54,788 nucleotides of DNA from Comamonadaceae bacterium (GTDB lineage: Bacteria > Pseudomonadota > Gammaproteobacteria > Burkholderiales > Burkholderiaceae_C), in NCBI GenBank assembly GCA_947450675.1, contig CANFWI010000016.1:1-54788 (forward strand). Direction: 5' to 3'. Below are positions 48,370-54,788 of this stretch, in pieces (within the stretch, counting starts at the first letter, position 1; each line of letters starts with the position of its first letter). A program made the position numbers and the translations under genes. The notes under the pieces are model-generated. The model searched no databases and had not been told where the DNA came from. It saw nothing but the letters and a program-made list of their open reading frames with translations.

Positions 48370-48601
48370 TGCCGCGCAGCGGCGTGGTGTCGCGCTCAGT
48401 CTCTAGGGGCTCGGGCAACGCCAGCAGGTAGTTGGCGATGTTGGGCATTTCCAGCGGATAGAGGCGTGCGCCATCTGCCACCGGCACAATCATGGCGCAG
48501 GGCTGGCCGTGGCGGCTGACCAGCGTGGGCCGGCCTTTTTCAGCGGCGGCCACCAGCGCAGAAAAACTGGCTTTGGCTTCACGAATTTGCATTGTTTCCA
48601 T
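48356..48601 (-). CDS. Phd/YefM-family antitoxin
   Basis: This 81-residue protein starts METMQIREAKASFSALVAAA, the Phd/YefM DNA-binding fold, and continues RPTLVSRHGQPCAMIVPV. The C-terminal tail (TERDTTPLRGIDFD) would wrap the toxin. ATG 48601 has a GGAGCG site five bases upstream. It precedes and overlaps the PIN toxin gene, the normal order of the module, and would repress its own promoter. Confidence 0.9.
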   Translation of the reverse strand: METMQIREAKASFSALVAAAEKGRPTLVSRHGQPCAMIVPVADGARLYPLEMPNIANYLLALPEPLETERDTTPLRGIDFD

Positions 48602-48649
48602 GATGGCGCTCCTTGTGACTACATGTGGTCATTTTATACGGATTTAGCC

Positions 48650-49267
48650 TCAAAGCGACAGTGAAAGTTGCGAGTGCCCCAACAACTCGCGTCGAGCCTT
48701 GGGCGATAGACCCTCGCCTTTCACAAACGGGTTGTCGGCCAGGGCCGCACGCAGGGCCTTGCGCCAACCAATGCCTTTTTGCATGGCTTGACCTGTGGTC
48801 GCTACTGTCATGGTGTAGGGCCACCAGCGCTCTTCAGGGGCAAGCGTTTCCCAGTTGTGAAGGACGTTGGGGATGTCGTCTTGCGATGCGTCTTCTACCG
48901 CCCAGCACAAAATGCGCAGCTCTTTACCAAGTGAAGGATGCACGGGCACGGGCTTGCTAGCGCTCTTCTGGAACTTGGCGACTGGCAGACCGTTGGCGCG
49001 CATGCGCCGGTTGGCCTCGTCCCAAAAAGCCGGGGCTAGGGCCAACCAGCGGGCGCGGTCAATCACGACGCGCAGGGATGGGTCGTTGGGTTGCGGTGCA
49101 TCGAGAGCACGGACACCAAAGTAGTTCAGGTTGTTGCCCCGGTGCTCGGTGATGCAGATCATCTCGCTGGCTGCGCTGCCCTTGGGCACGTCAATCAGGA
49201 AACCGTGACGGGCTTCGTCGGGCAAGAAGCCGAGGCCAACAACCTTGAGGGGTTCAACGCGTCCCAA
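48650..49267 (-). CDS. DUF3780-like protein, probably 5'-truncated
   Basis: The 205-residue frame resembles DUF3780 proteins, which databases label anti-phage-associated because they occur in defence gene clusters with helicase and methylase genes. Shared features, from memory, are GLGFLPDEARHGFLIDVPKG near the start, SLGKELRILCWAVEDAS, then IPNVLHNWETLAPEERWW (132-149) and GWRKALRAALADNP (167-180). No ATG opens the frame; TTG 49267 is the best start, and the frame stays open into the neighbouring hydrolase gene. It is probably the surviving part of a defence operon. Confidence 0.65.
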   Translation of the reverse strand: MGRVEPLKVVGLGFLPDEARHGFLIDVPKGSAASEMICITEHRGNNLNYFGVRALDAPQPNDPSLRVVIDRARWLALAPAFWDEANRRMRANGLPVAKFQKSASKPVPVHPSLGKELRILCWAVEDASQDDIPNVLHNWETLAPEERWWPYTMTVATTGQAMQKGIGWRKALRAALADNPFVKGEGLSPKARRELLGHSQLSLSL

Positions 49268-49275
49268 AAAATTGG

Positions 49276-50187
49276 CTAAGCGGACTGTGAATGCGTCGCT
49301 GTCACCAGCTCCAGCACCGCGACAGCAAAAACCGCTGGGACTTCTTGCGGCATGTTGTGGCCAACGCCGGGTACCACGCGGTGTGACCGCGGCCCTGTGA
49401 AGTTTGCTGCGTGAGAGCCCGCTGGCGACGGTCCCCGCACGCCATCGTCAGCGCCATCAAAAGTAATCACAGGCACGGTGATGGGCGGTTGTGTTGCCAG
49501 ACGCGCTTCGATGTCCAAATAAGCCGGGTCACCCGCAGCCAATGCAAAGCGATGACGGTAGGACTGAATCACCACATCGACAAAATCGGGGTTGTCAAAC
49601 GCCGCTGCGCTGCGCTCAAAAGTTTCGTTGCTGAAGTTCCAAGTCGGCGACCACAGCTTCCACAATAAACGGTTCACGGCGCGTCGGTCTTTTTCCAGAC
49701 CAGCACGGCCCCGCTCGCTGTGAAAATAATACTGATACCAAAGCATGTGCTCGTGCTCTGGTGCGTCGGGCAGCATCGACCGCGCAATGTTCTGAATGTT
49801 GTAGCTGTTGAATGACACAAGCCCAGTACAACGCTCAGGCCACAGTGCGGCAACGACACAGGCCGCCCGGCCGCCCCAGTCATAGCCCGCCAACACCGCC
49901 TGCGGAACTGCCAAGGCATCCATCAACGCCAGCAAATCAGCACCCAGCGCCGCCTGCTCGCCTGAACGTGGCGTGGCCGCATTTAAAAACCGGGTGGGAC
50001 CGAAACCCCGCAAATAAGGCACGATGACACGGCAACCGGCGGCAGCCAAAATAGGCGCGACCTCTGCGTAAGCGTGCACGTCATACGGAAAGCCGTGCAT
50101 CAAAAAAACAGGCGGCCCGGCCTGTGGTCCGAACTCGACGTAAGCGATCTCCAGCACACCGGCTTGGATTTTTTTCAATGCTGACAT
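49276..50187 (-). CDS. alpha/beta hydrolase, epoxide hydrolase/haloalkane dehalogenase-like
   Basis: A 303-residue alpha/beta hydrolase. The oxyanion loop is MHGFPYDVHAYAEVAPIL, the nucleophile elbow GYDWGGRAACVVA carries an aspartate (as in epoxide hydrolases and dehalogenases), and the C-terminal histidine is in VPGVGHNMPQE. The sequence IPYLRGFGPTRF-like block (VPYLRGFGPTRF) agrees. ATG 50187 has GGAG six bases upstream; a TTG at 50217 is less likely. It is the last gene of a minus-strand operon and ends at the edge of the tRNA-Gly island. The substrate is unknown. Confidence 0.88.
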   Translation of the reverse strand: MSALKKIQAGVLEIAYVEFGPQAGPPVFLMHGFPYDVHAYAEVAPILAAAGCRVIVPYLRGFGPTRFLNAATPRSGEQAALGADLLALMDALAVPQAVLAGYDWGGRAACVVAALWPERCTGLVSFNSYNIQNIARSMLPDAPEHEHMLWYQYYFHSERGRAGLEKDRRAVNRLLWKLWSPTWNFSNETFERSAAAFDNPDFVDVVIQSYRHRFALAAGDPAYLDIEARLATQPPITVPVITFDGADDGVRGPSPAGSHAANFTGPRSHRVVPGVGHNMPQEVPAVFAVAVLELVTATHSQSA

Positions 50188-50206
50188 CGGGACTCCGTTG
50201 GATTTT

Positions 50207-51217
50207 TCATTGGTCAAGCGTGATGCCCGTCTGTTTCACCACGTTGTCCCATCGGGTGAGTTCCTTTTGAATGTACTCACCGTAGGCTTCTGGGGTTGAG
50301 CCCAAAGGTTCGGCGCCCTGCAGCGCCAGTTTTTGGCGAACGTCAGAGGATTGCAGCGCTTTCATCACTTCCGCATTCAAGCGCTGGATGATCGGCTTCG
50401 GGGTGTTGGCCGGCACCATCAAACCTTGCCAAGCGCCCACTTCAAAGCCGGGCATGCCTGACTCTGCCAGCGTTGGCACATCGGGAAACAACGACATCCG
50501 CTTGGGTGTTGTCACGGCCAGCATTTTCAGGCGTTTGTCACGCACAAACGGCATGACCGAATTGACGGTGTCGGTCATGAACTGAATTTGACCACCGACG
50601 AGATCAATGTCAGCGGGCGCACTGCCCTTGTACGGGATGTGAACTGCGTCAAGCCCATTGGCCCGCACGAACTGAAAAGCGCCCAGATGGGTGACGTTCC
50701 CGTTGCCGGCAGACCCATACGACAACTTGCCTGGGTTGGCCTTGGCATAAGCGATGAATTCACTCACGGTGTTAGCAGGCACGTTAGGCCCGACAACCAA
50801 TGCCAATGGAACAACCGCCGTCAAGGCGACTGGCGCAAGATCGCGCTTCACGTCATAGCTCAGGCTCTTGTAAAGCGCCGGGCTCAAGGTGATGGACGAG
50901 GTGTTGTACAGCAGCGTGTAGCCGTCTGAGGCGGCCCTGACGGCCAACATCGCGCCCAAGTTGCCGTTGGCTCCGCCGCGGTTGTCAACGACCACCGATT
51001 GCCCCATCGATTCAGACATTTTTTGCGCGATGACGCGGGCCACTAAATCAGTCGGACCGCCGGGTGGAAACGGCACAATCATCGTGATCGACTTGGATGG
51101 AAAAGGGGCCTGCGCCAAGGCTACGGTGTGAGTGAGCGTCGCCGCCCCGGCAAGCGCGACAAGCGCGGCTGTAGTCGCAACGCGGCGGGAAATTGGGCGG
51201 AAAAAGAAAGTTGTCAT
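50207..51217 (-). CDS. Bug-family periplasmic solute receptor
   Basis: A 336-residue TctC-like receptor. ATG 51217 follows a GGAGG site by eight to nine bases; the frame to 51268 is not supported. The signal includes FRPISRRVATTAALVALAGA and ends near ALAQAP. The binding loop is FPPGGPTDLVAR, followed by KANPGKLSYGSAGNGNVTHL and FPDVPTLAESGMPG. It lies 47 bp after the MaoC-fold gene and 20 bp before the hydrolase gene. It is the second Bug receptor in this operon, which suggests two ligands or a duplicated system. Confidence 0.86.
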   Translation of the reverse strand: MTTFFFRPISRRVATTAALVALAGAATLTHTVALAQAPFPSKSITMIVPFPPGGPTDLVARVIAQKMSESMGQSVVVDNRGGANGNLGAMLAVRAASDGYTLLYNTSSITLSPALYKSLSYDVKRDLAPVALTAVVPLALVVGPNVPANTVSEFIAYAKANPGKLSYGSAGNGNVTHLGAFQFVRANGLDAVHIPYKGSAPADIDLVGGQIQFMTDTVNSVMPFVRDKRLKMLAVTTPKRMSLFPDVPTLAESGMPGFEVGAWQGLMVPANTPKPIIQRLNAEVMKALQSSDVRQKLALQGAEPLGSTPEAYGEYIQKELTRWDNVVKQTGITLDQ

Positions 51218-51264
51218 GGGTGATGCCTCCGTTGTAGTTTTGATAAAAACTTTTGACCTTAATT

Positions 51265-51759
51265 TCATGTGTTTTTTCCCGCCAGCATGCGTTTGGCTGT
51301 GTAGGTCATCACGTTGTCATCGCGTTGATTGAAAACCTGAATGGTCGAGTCAACGATGGCTCTACCGCCGGTAGAAGTCGGGCGCACGCCCGTCACTTCA
51401 ATGACCGCGTGAATGGTGTCGCCAACCCGCACAGGGGCATGAATTTTCTGGGTCAGTTCCAGCATGGCCAGCCCTGTCCCTTGGATCATGGTTTGCAGAA
51501 TGAAGCCTTCAATCAGCGTGTAGGTCAGCGCTGCCGGAACCGGCCGCCCAGCAATACCGCCATGCAGCGGAGCCGCATCAATGAACATCACTTCGACCAT
51601 GCCCGTCACGCCGATAAAGCCGACCAAGTCGGCCTCGGTCACGGTTCGCCGAAAGGTTTTGAAACGCTGGCCAATGACCAGCTCTTGCCAGTGCAGGCCT
51701 TGGCCAAGTTGCTGGATGTTGGAGGACGGGCTCATGGACGTGTGAGCTTGCCCGCTCAT
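51265..51759 (-). CDS. MaoC-fold (hotdog) protein lacking the usual catalytic dyad
   Basis: This 164-residue protein (ATG 51759) overlaps the preceding Bug stop in ATGA. It has the MaoC/hotdog pattern: FKTFRRTVTEADLVGFIGVT, then PVPAALTYTLIEGFI and VRVGDTIHAVIEVTGVRP. In active (R)-enoyl-CoA hydratases the segment after GVTG normally supplies an Asp and a His (DxNPLH); here it reads MVEVMFID, so neither is present. It may act as a thioesterase, a binding protein or a hydratase with another mechanism. The CoA-transferase in the same operon points to acyl-CoA chemistry. Confidence 0.8.
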   Translation of the reverse strand: MSGQAHTSMSPSSNIQQLGQGLHWQELVIGQRFKTFRRTVTEADLVGFIGVTGMVEVMFIDAAPLHGGIAGRPVPAALTYTLIEGFILQTMIQGTGLAMLELTQKIHAPVRVGDTIHAVIEVTGVRPTSTGGRAIVDSTIQVFNQRDDNVMTYTAKRMLAGKNT

Positions 51760-52742
51760 TGCTGCTCGATTTTGGCTTTGACCGCGATGCGCTTCCAAAG
51801 GTCTATTTCAACTCTTTGAAACGCACGCATTTGCTCGGGTCCACCGCGCATCACCTCACCACCAATGCGCTCGTAAAACTCACGGGTTTCCGGCAAGTTT
51901 TCAATCGTTGTCATGAGTGCTGCGAGCTTGTCTGTTTCTGCTTTCGGTGTCTTGGACGACACCACGGCCGCCACCCACACATAGGCGTTGAACCCTGGCA
52001 ACCCGGCCTCTGCTGAAGTGGGAACAGACGGCAGCACCGCAATGCGGTTGGCGGATGCGACCGCCAAGGCACGCAGCTTGCCGCTTTTCACCAATTCTTG
52101 CGCGCTGGTAATTTCAACAAAAGCCAGGTCGACGGTCTCTGACGCCACCGCCACCACCGAATCTGTGGCGCTCTTGAAGGGAACACCGTAGGTTTTGACG
52201 TTGGCGGTTTCATTGAAGAGTTCAGCCATCAGTTGATAACCGGCTGATCCATGGGCGTAGTTGAGCGCCCCTGGTTTGGCCTTGGCCGCAGCCATCAGCT
52301 CAGGCAAGGTGGTGTGGCTAGAGCCGCCTGGAACGATGAGGAGCGCAGGCGCCCGAACCATCATCGTCAGCGGGCTGAAGTCGGCAATCGGGTCATAAGG
52401 CAAGGTCTTGAACAAGGCCGTGTTCACCGCCAGCGTCGAATTGCTTCCGATGAACACCGTGTAGCCATCGGCCGGTGCCGACAACACAGCGCGCACCGCA
52501 ATAAAACCATTACCACCGGCTTTGTTCTCAATGACGACGGGTTGCGACGTCATCTCGGAGAGTTTCTTGGCGAAGTAACGGGCCGAGGTGTCGGTTGCGC
52601 TGCCCGGTGGAAACGGCACGACGAATTTAATCGGCTTGTTGGGGAAACCTTGCGCCAGCGCGGGTGCCATGGCTGCGGCCCCCAACAGGGCGACGCCGAC
52701 CAAGCCAGCCATGAGAGTTCTGCGAGTGGTGTTTTTGTTCAT
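51756..52742 (-). CDS. Bug-family periplasmic solute receptor
   Basis: A 328-residue TctC-like receptor. The N-terminus TTRRTLMAGLVGVALLGAAA has paired arginines and could be a Tat or Sec signal, with cleavage near ALAQ. The binding loop is FPPGSATDTSAR, with serine replacing the usual second glycine; KAKPGALNYAHGSAGYQL and LPSVPTSAEAGLPG follow. ATG 52742 has a GGAG site upstream. Translation of the MaoC-fold gene is coupled to its stop. Sequence differs from the other Bug receptor in the operon, so the ligands probably differ. Confidence 0.86.
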   Translation of the reverse strand: MNKNTTRRTLMAGLVGVALLGAAAMAPALAQGFPNKPIKFVVPFPPGSATDTSARYFAKKLSEMTSQPVVIENKAGGNGFIAVRAVLSAPADGYTVFIGSNSTLAVNTALFKTLPYDPIADFSPLTMMVRAPALLIVPGGSSHTTLPELMAAAKAKPGALNYAHGSAGYQLMAELFNETANVKTYGVPFKSATDSVVAVASETVDLAFVEITSAQELVKSGKLRALAVASANRIAVLPSVPTSAEAGLPGFNAYVWVAAVVSSKTPKAETDKLAALMTTIENLPETREFYERIGGEVMRGGPEQMRAFQRVEIDLWKRIAVKAKIEQQ

Positions 52743-52820
52743 GATGATGTCTCCGTAAATAAAATAAGTTCGGCGCTGTTTCGCGTCGTTTCTTGAGTGG
52801 TTTCTGGTGTCGTCTAGCGT

Positions 52821-53846
52821 TCAGTCAAACTTACCCATCGCCACCTTCCCGATCATGCGGCCGCTGCCTATCAGTTGGTGCGCCTGCAAAACATTTTTTG
52901 CGTTGATGCGGCCAAGATCGACCCGCAGCGTCGTCTTCAAAACACCGGTGTCCACCAGCGCAGACACCTCGTTGAGAATTTCCCCTTGCCGCGCCATGTC
53001 GGGCGTTCTGAACATCGACCGTGTGAACATACCCTCCCAACTGAAGGTGATGCTTTTGGCGCGCAGCAGATTCATCGGCAAATCAGCTGATGCCTCTACC
53101 AATGAACAAACGTGACCCAGCGGCGCGAGGATGTCGGCCAGCTGCGGCATCCATGGCGCAGGGTCTGTCAGGCACAGTACAAAATCGATCAGCGGCAGGC
53201 CCAGCGCTTTGAGCTGCGGCAACAGCGGCTGCGAATGATCAACCACATCGGTAGCGCCCATCTCGCGGCAGAACAACTGCGACTCAGGCCGAGAAGCCGT
53301 GCCAAGCACACGCAGCTCTGTCAGCTTCGAAGCCAGTTGCAAAGCCATTGAACCCACGCCACCGGCACCGCCAATCACCAGCAATGTGGCCGGCTGTTGA
53401 AGCGGCCCCCGTGGCAAGCGCAGGCGCTCAAACAAAGCCTCCCAAGCCGCCAGACTAGAAAGCGGCAAAGCGGCCGCTTGAACAAAACTCAATGTGCTTG
53501 GCTTGCGCCCGACCAAACGTGCGTCCACCGCATGCAGCGCGCTGCAAGCGCCAGGGCGCAACACGCTGCCGGCATAAAACACCGCGTCGCCCAATTGAAA
53601 GCCTGAGACCTCGGCCCCCATACCGACCACCGTACCGGCCACATCCCAACCCAAAACCCGGTCCGGGCTTTGCGGTGGCTGCTTGGCTCGGGCCATTTTC
53701 AAATCGATCGGGTTGACCGCAACGGCTTCAACGCGCACCAGCAAATCATGCGGTTTGAACTCCGGCTCCGGCAACTCACTGTCGATCAACAAGGGAATGT
53801 CAGAGAGTTCAGGCCGGGCGAGTCGATTGACAACAACAGCTTTCAT
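52821..53846 (-). CDS. zinc-type alcohol dehydrogenase-like / quinone oxidoreductase family protein
   Basis: A 341-residue MDR protein. The GroES-like domain opens MKAVVVNRLARPEL and has VRVEAVAVNPIDLKMARAKQ (about 47-66). The nucleotide-binding motif is VIGGAGGVGSMALQLASKL (about 157-175), and the C-terminus reads HQLIGSGRMIGKVAMGKFD. Zinc cysteines are absent. This matches the 'zinc-binding alcohol dehydrogenase family' quinone reductase group, which probably reduces quinones or enones with NADPH. Its ATG overlaps the CoA-transferase stop in ATGA. Confidence 0.88.
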   Translation of the reverse strand: MKAVVVNRLARPELSDIPLLIDSELPEPEFKPHDLLVRVEAVAVNPIDLKMARAKQPPQSPDRVLGWDVAGTVVGMGAEVSGFQLGDAVFYAGSVLRPGACSALHAVDARLVGRKPSTLSFVQAAALPLSSLAAWEALFERLRLPRGPLQQPATLLVIGGAGGVGSMALQLASKLTELRVLGTASRPESQLFCREMGATDVVDHSQPLLPQLKALGLPLIDFVLCLTDPAPWMPQLADILAPLGHVCSLVEASADLPMNLLRAKSITFSWEGMFTRSMFRTPDMARQGEILNEVSALVDTGVLKTTLRVDLGRINAKNVLQAHQLIGSGRMIGKVAMGKFD

Positions 53847-54788
53847 AGCGTCCCCTGCTTGGGCGCGTTGTAGTGCAGGGTTGCGCCCTGCGCCTGCAAG
53901 GCGCGCACTTCGTCGGCGCTGAAGCCGGCCTCCAGCAATATTTCTTCGCTGTGCTCACCAAGACCGGGCGCCGGGCGCTGCTCGGTCGCCACTGGCGTTG
54001 CCGAGAGTTTGACCGGCACGCCGATCTGCCGTATCTCGCCTTCGGTCGGGTGGACAACGGTTTTGATCATGCCAATCGCCTTCAAATGCGGATCGTCGAT
54101 CAAGCTGTCAATGTCTTGCAGCGGCATACAAGGAATATCAGCCGCTTCAAGCAAGCTCAGCCAGTCGGCATTGGTCTTGCTGGCCATCGCTTCGGCAACC
54201 ATGGTGTAAAGCTCATTGATGTGCTGGGTGCGCGCCCCAATGCCGCCAAATCGCGGGTCCTCTTTGAAGAGTTCCGGCTTGCCAATCAGGCCTAAAAAGG
54301 CTAGCCACTGCCGGTCGCTGTAAACCAGCACACAGACATAACCGTCCAGCGTTTTATAGGGCTTGCGCTCTTTCACCAGCAAGCGTGGGTAACCACTCGG
54401 CCCGATTGGCGGAACAAAGGTCTCGCCAGACAAATGGTCACTCATGACGTACTGCACCATGGTCTCGAACATCGGGATTTCAATTTCTTGGCCTTCACCC
54501 GTGCGGGCCCGAGCAATCACGGCGGCCAGAATGGTGTTGGACCCCATCAAGCCAACCGTGCGGTCCGCCAGTGTCAACGGCACATAACGCGGCTCACCGC
54601 CTGACGAGCGGGCCATCAAATCAGGCACTGCGCACGCACCTTGAATCAAGTCGTCGTAGGCGGGCTTGCCGGCGTAGGGGCCGCTTTCGCTGTAGCCGTA
54701 AAGCCCCGCGTAAATGATGCCGGGATTGTCAGCCTTCAGGCGTTCGTAATGAATCCCTAAACGCTTCATCGCTTGCGGCCGGATGTTG
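53843..54788 (-). CDS. CaiB/BaiF-family CoA-transferase, N-terminus beyond the window
   Basis: 315 residues of a family III CoA-transferase are present; the frame continues past the right edge through NIRPQAMKRLGIHYE, which is internal to the family. GYSESGPYAGKPAYDDLIQG and MTARSSGGEP-like MARSSGGEPRYVP precede the aspartate in LADRTVGLMG. A PFKTLDG-like YKTLDGYVCVL and DDPHLKAIGM follow, which are typical C-terminal blocks. It would move CoA between carboxylic acids and so activate a substrate for the operon's MaoC-fold and reductase enzymes. It is the first gene of the operon inside the window. Confidence 0.92.
   Translation of the reverse strand, partial: NIRPQAMKRLGIHYERLKADNPGIIYAGLYGYSESGPYAGKPAYDDLIQGACAVPDLMARSSGGEPRYVPLTLADRTVGLMGSNTILAAVIARARTGEGQEIEIPMFETMVQYVMSDHLSGETFVPPIGPSGYPRLLVKERKPYKTLDGYVCVLVYSDRQWLAFLGLIGKPELFKEDPRFGGIGARTQHINELYTMVAEAMASKTNADWLSLLEAADIPCMPLQDIDSLIDDPHLKAIGMIKTVVHPTEGEIRQIGVPVKLSATPVATEQRPAPGLGEHSEEILLEAGFSADEVRALQAQGATLHYNAPKQGTL

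Larger units (their letters stand above)
47577..49270. mobile_element. remnant of a tRNA-Gly-integrated genomic island
   Basis: Between the tRNA 3' end and the alpha/beta hydrolase gene lie only a decayed tyrosine-integrase fragment, a Phd/VapC toxin-antitoxin pair and a DUF3780-like gene without a normal start. This gene mix, and its position directly after a tRNA, is typical of integrated islands. I found no repeat of the tRNA 3' end at the right edge, so that attachment site has been lost or was never there. Boundaries are approximate. Confidence 0.5.

Noticed and set aside
49230..49280. Possible right attachment site similar to the tRNA-Gly 3' end
   Set aside because: There is only a loose GAGGGGTTC-like match. 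No run of identity with the tRNA end long enough for an att site was found.

Overview
The window looks like chromosome from a betaproteobacterium of the order Burkholderiales, most like Comamonadaceae (Polaromonas/Rhodoferax-type). The reasons are six Bug-family (TctC-like) periplasmic receptors with no transporter membrane subunits beside them, a PHA synthase, a Tat-exported HiPIP, the gluQRS-trmB-rluA-like cluster, and GC-rich coding with high gene density. The genus is inferred, not proven. Almost all of the sequence is coding. No rRNA, CRISPR array or intact insertion sequence was seen.

Region 1 (1-8728) is an aldarate catabolism locus. A minus-strand operon runs kdgD, gudD, a Tat-exported SMP-30 lactonase, a Bug receptor and alpha-ketoglutarate semialdehyde dehydrogenase, probably followed by a FAH-family gene cut by the window edge. 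A GntR/FCD regulator and garD lie on the plus strand. Together they would turn D-glucarate and galactarate into 5-dehydro-4-deoxyglucarate, then 2-oxoglutarate semialdehyde, then 2-oxoglutarate. Two promoters, one ahead of kdgD and one ahead of garD, have the same architecture: a perfect inverted repeat whose outer arm forms the -35 TTGACA box.

Region 2 (8737-22197) is mixed: TspO, HiPIP, an orphan amino-acid binding protein, a NIPSNAP protein, a Stealth phosphotransferase, PHA synthase, a serine acetyltransferase-like protein, a ZIP transporter, dnaE, trhO, and a flavodoxin/DoxX/pirin redox cluster. Region 3 (22362-26896) has GntR and LysR regulators around an operon of a Bug receptor and two FAH-family proteins, one with a Tat/lipoprotein signal. 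Region 4 (26994-38406) is mostly housekeeping: an FAD oxidoreductase, gluQRS, trmB, a pseudouridine synthase, a transglutaminase, a TlpA-like thioredoxin, alaS, another Bug receptor, gabD and a glycine-zipper lipoprotein.

Region 5 (38494-47485) has a LysR gene divergent from a tightly packed catabolic operon: NTF2-like, maleylacetate reductase-like, TauD/TfdA dioxygenase, FAH, Bug, FMN hydroxyacid oxidase, MDR reductase, then an anion transporter. Its substrate is unknown. Region 6 (47506-49270) is tRNA-Gly(CCC) followed by a decayed tyrosine integrase, a Phd/VapC toxin-antitoxin pair and a DUF3780-like (anti-phage-associated) gene with no normal start. It reads as the scar of a tRNA-targeted genomic island. 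Region 7 (49276-54788) is a minus-strand operon of CoA-transferase (cut by the window edge), MDR reductase, Bug, a MaoC-fold protein without its catalytic dyad, Bug and an alpha/beta hydrolase, apparently another uncharacterised CoA-linked pathway.
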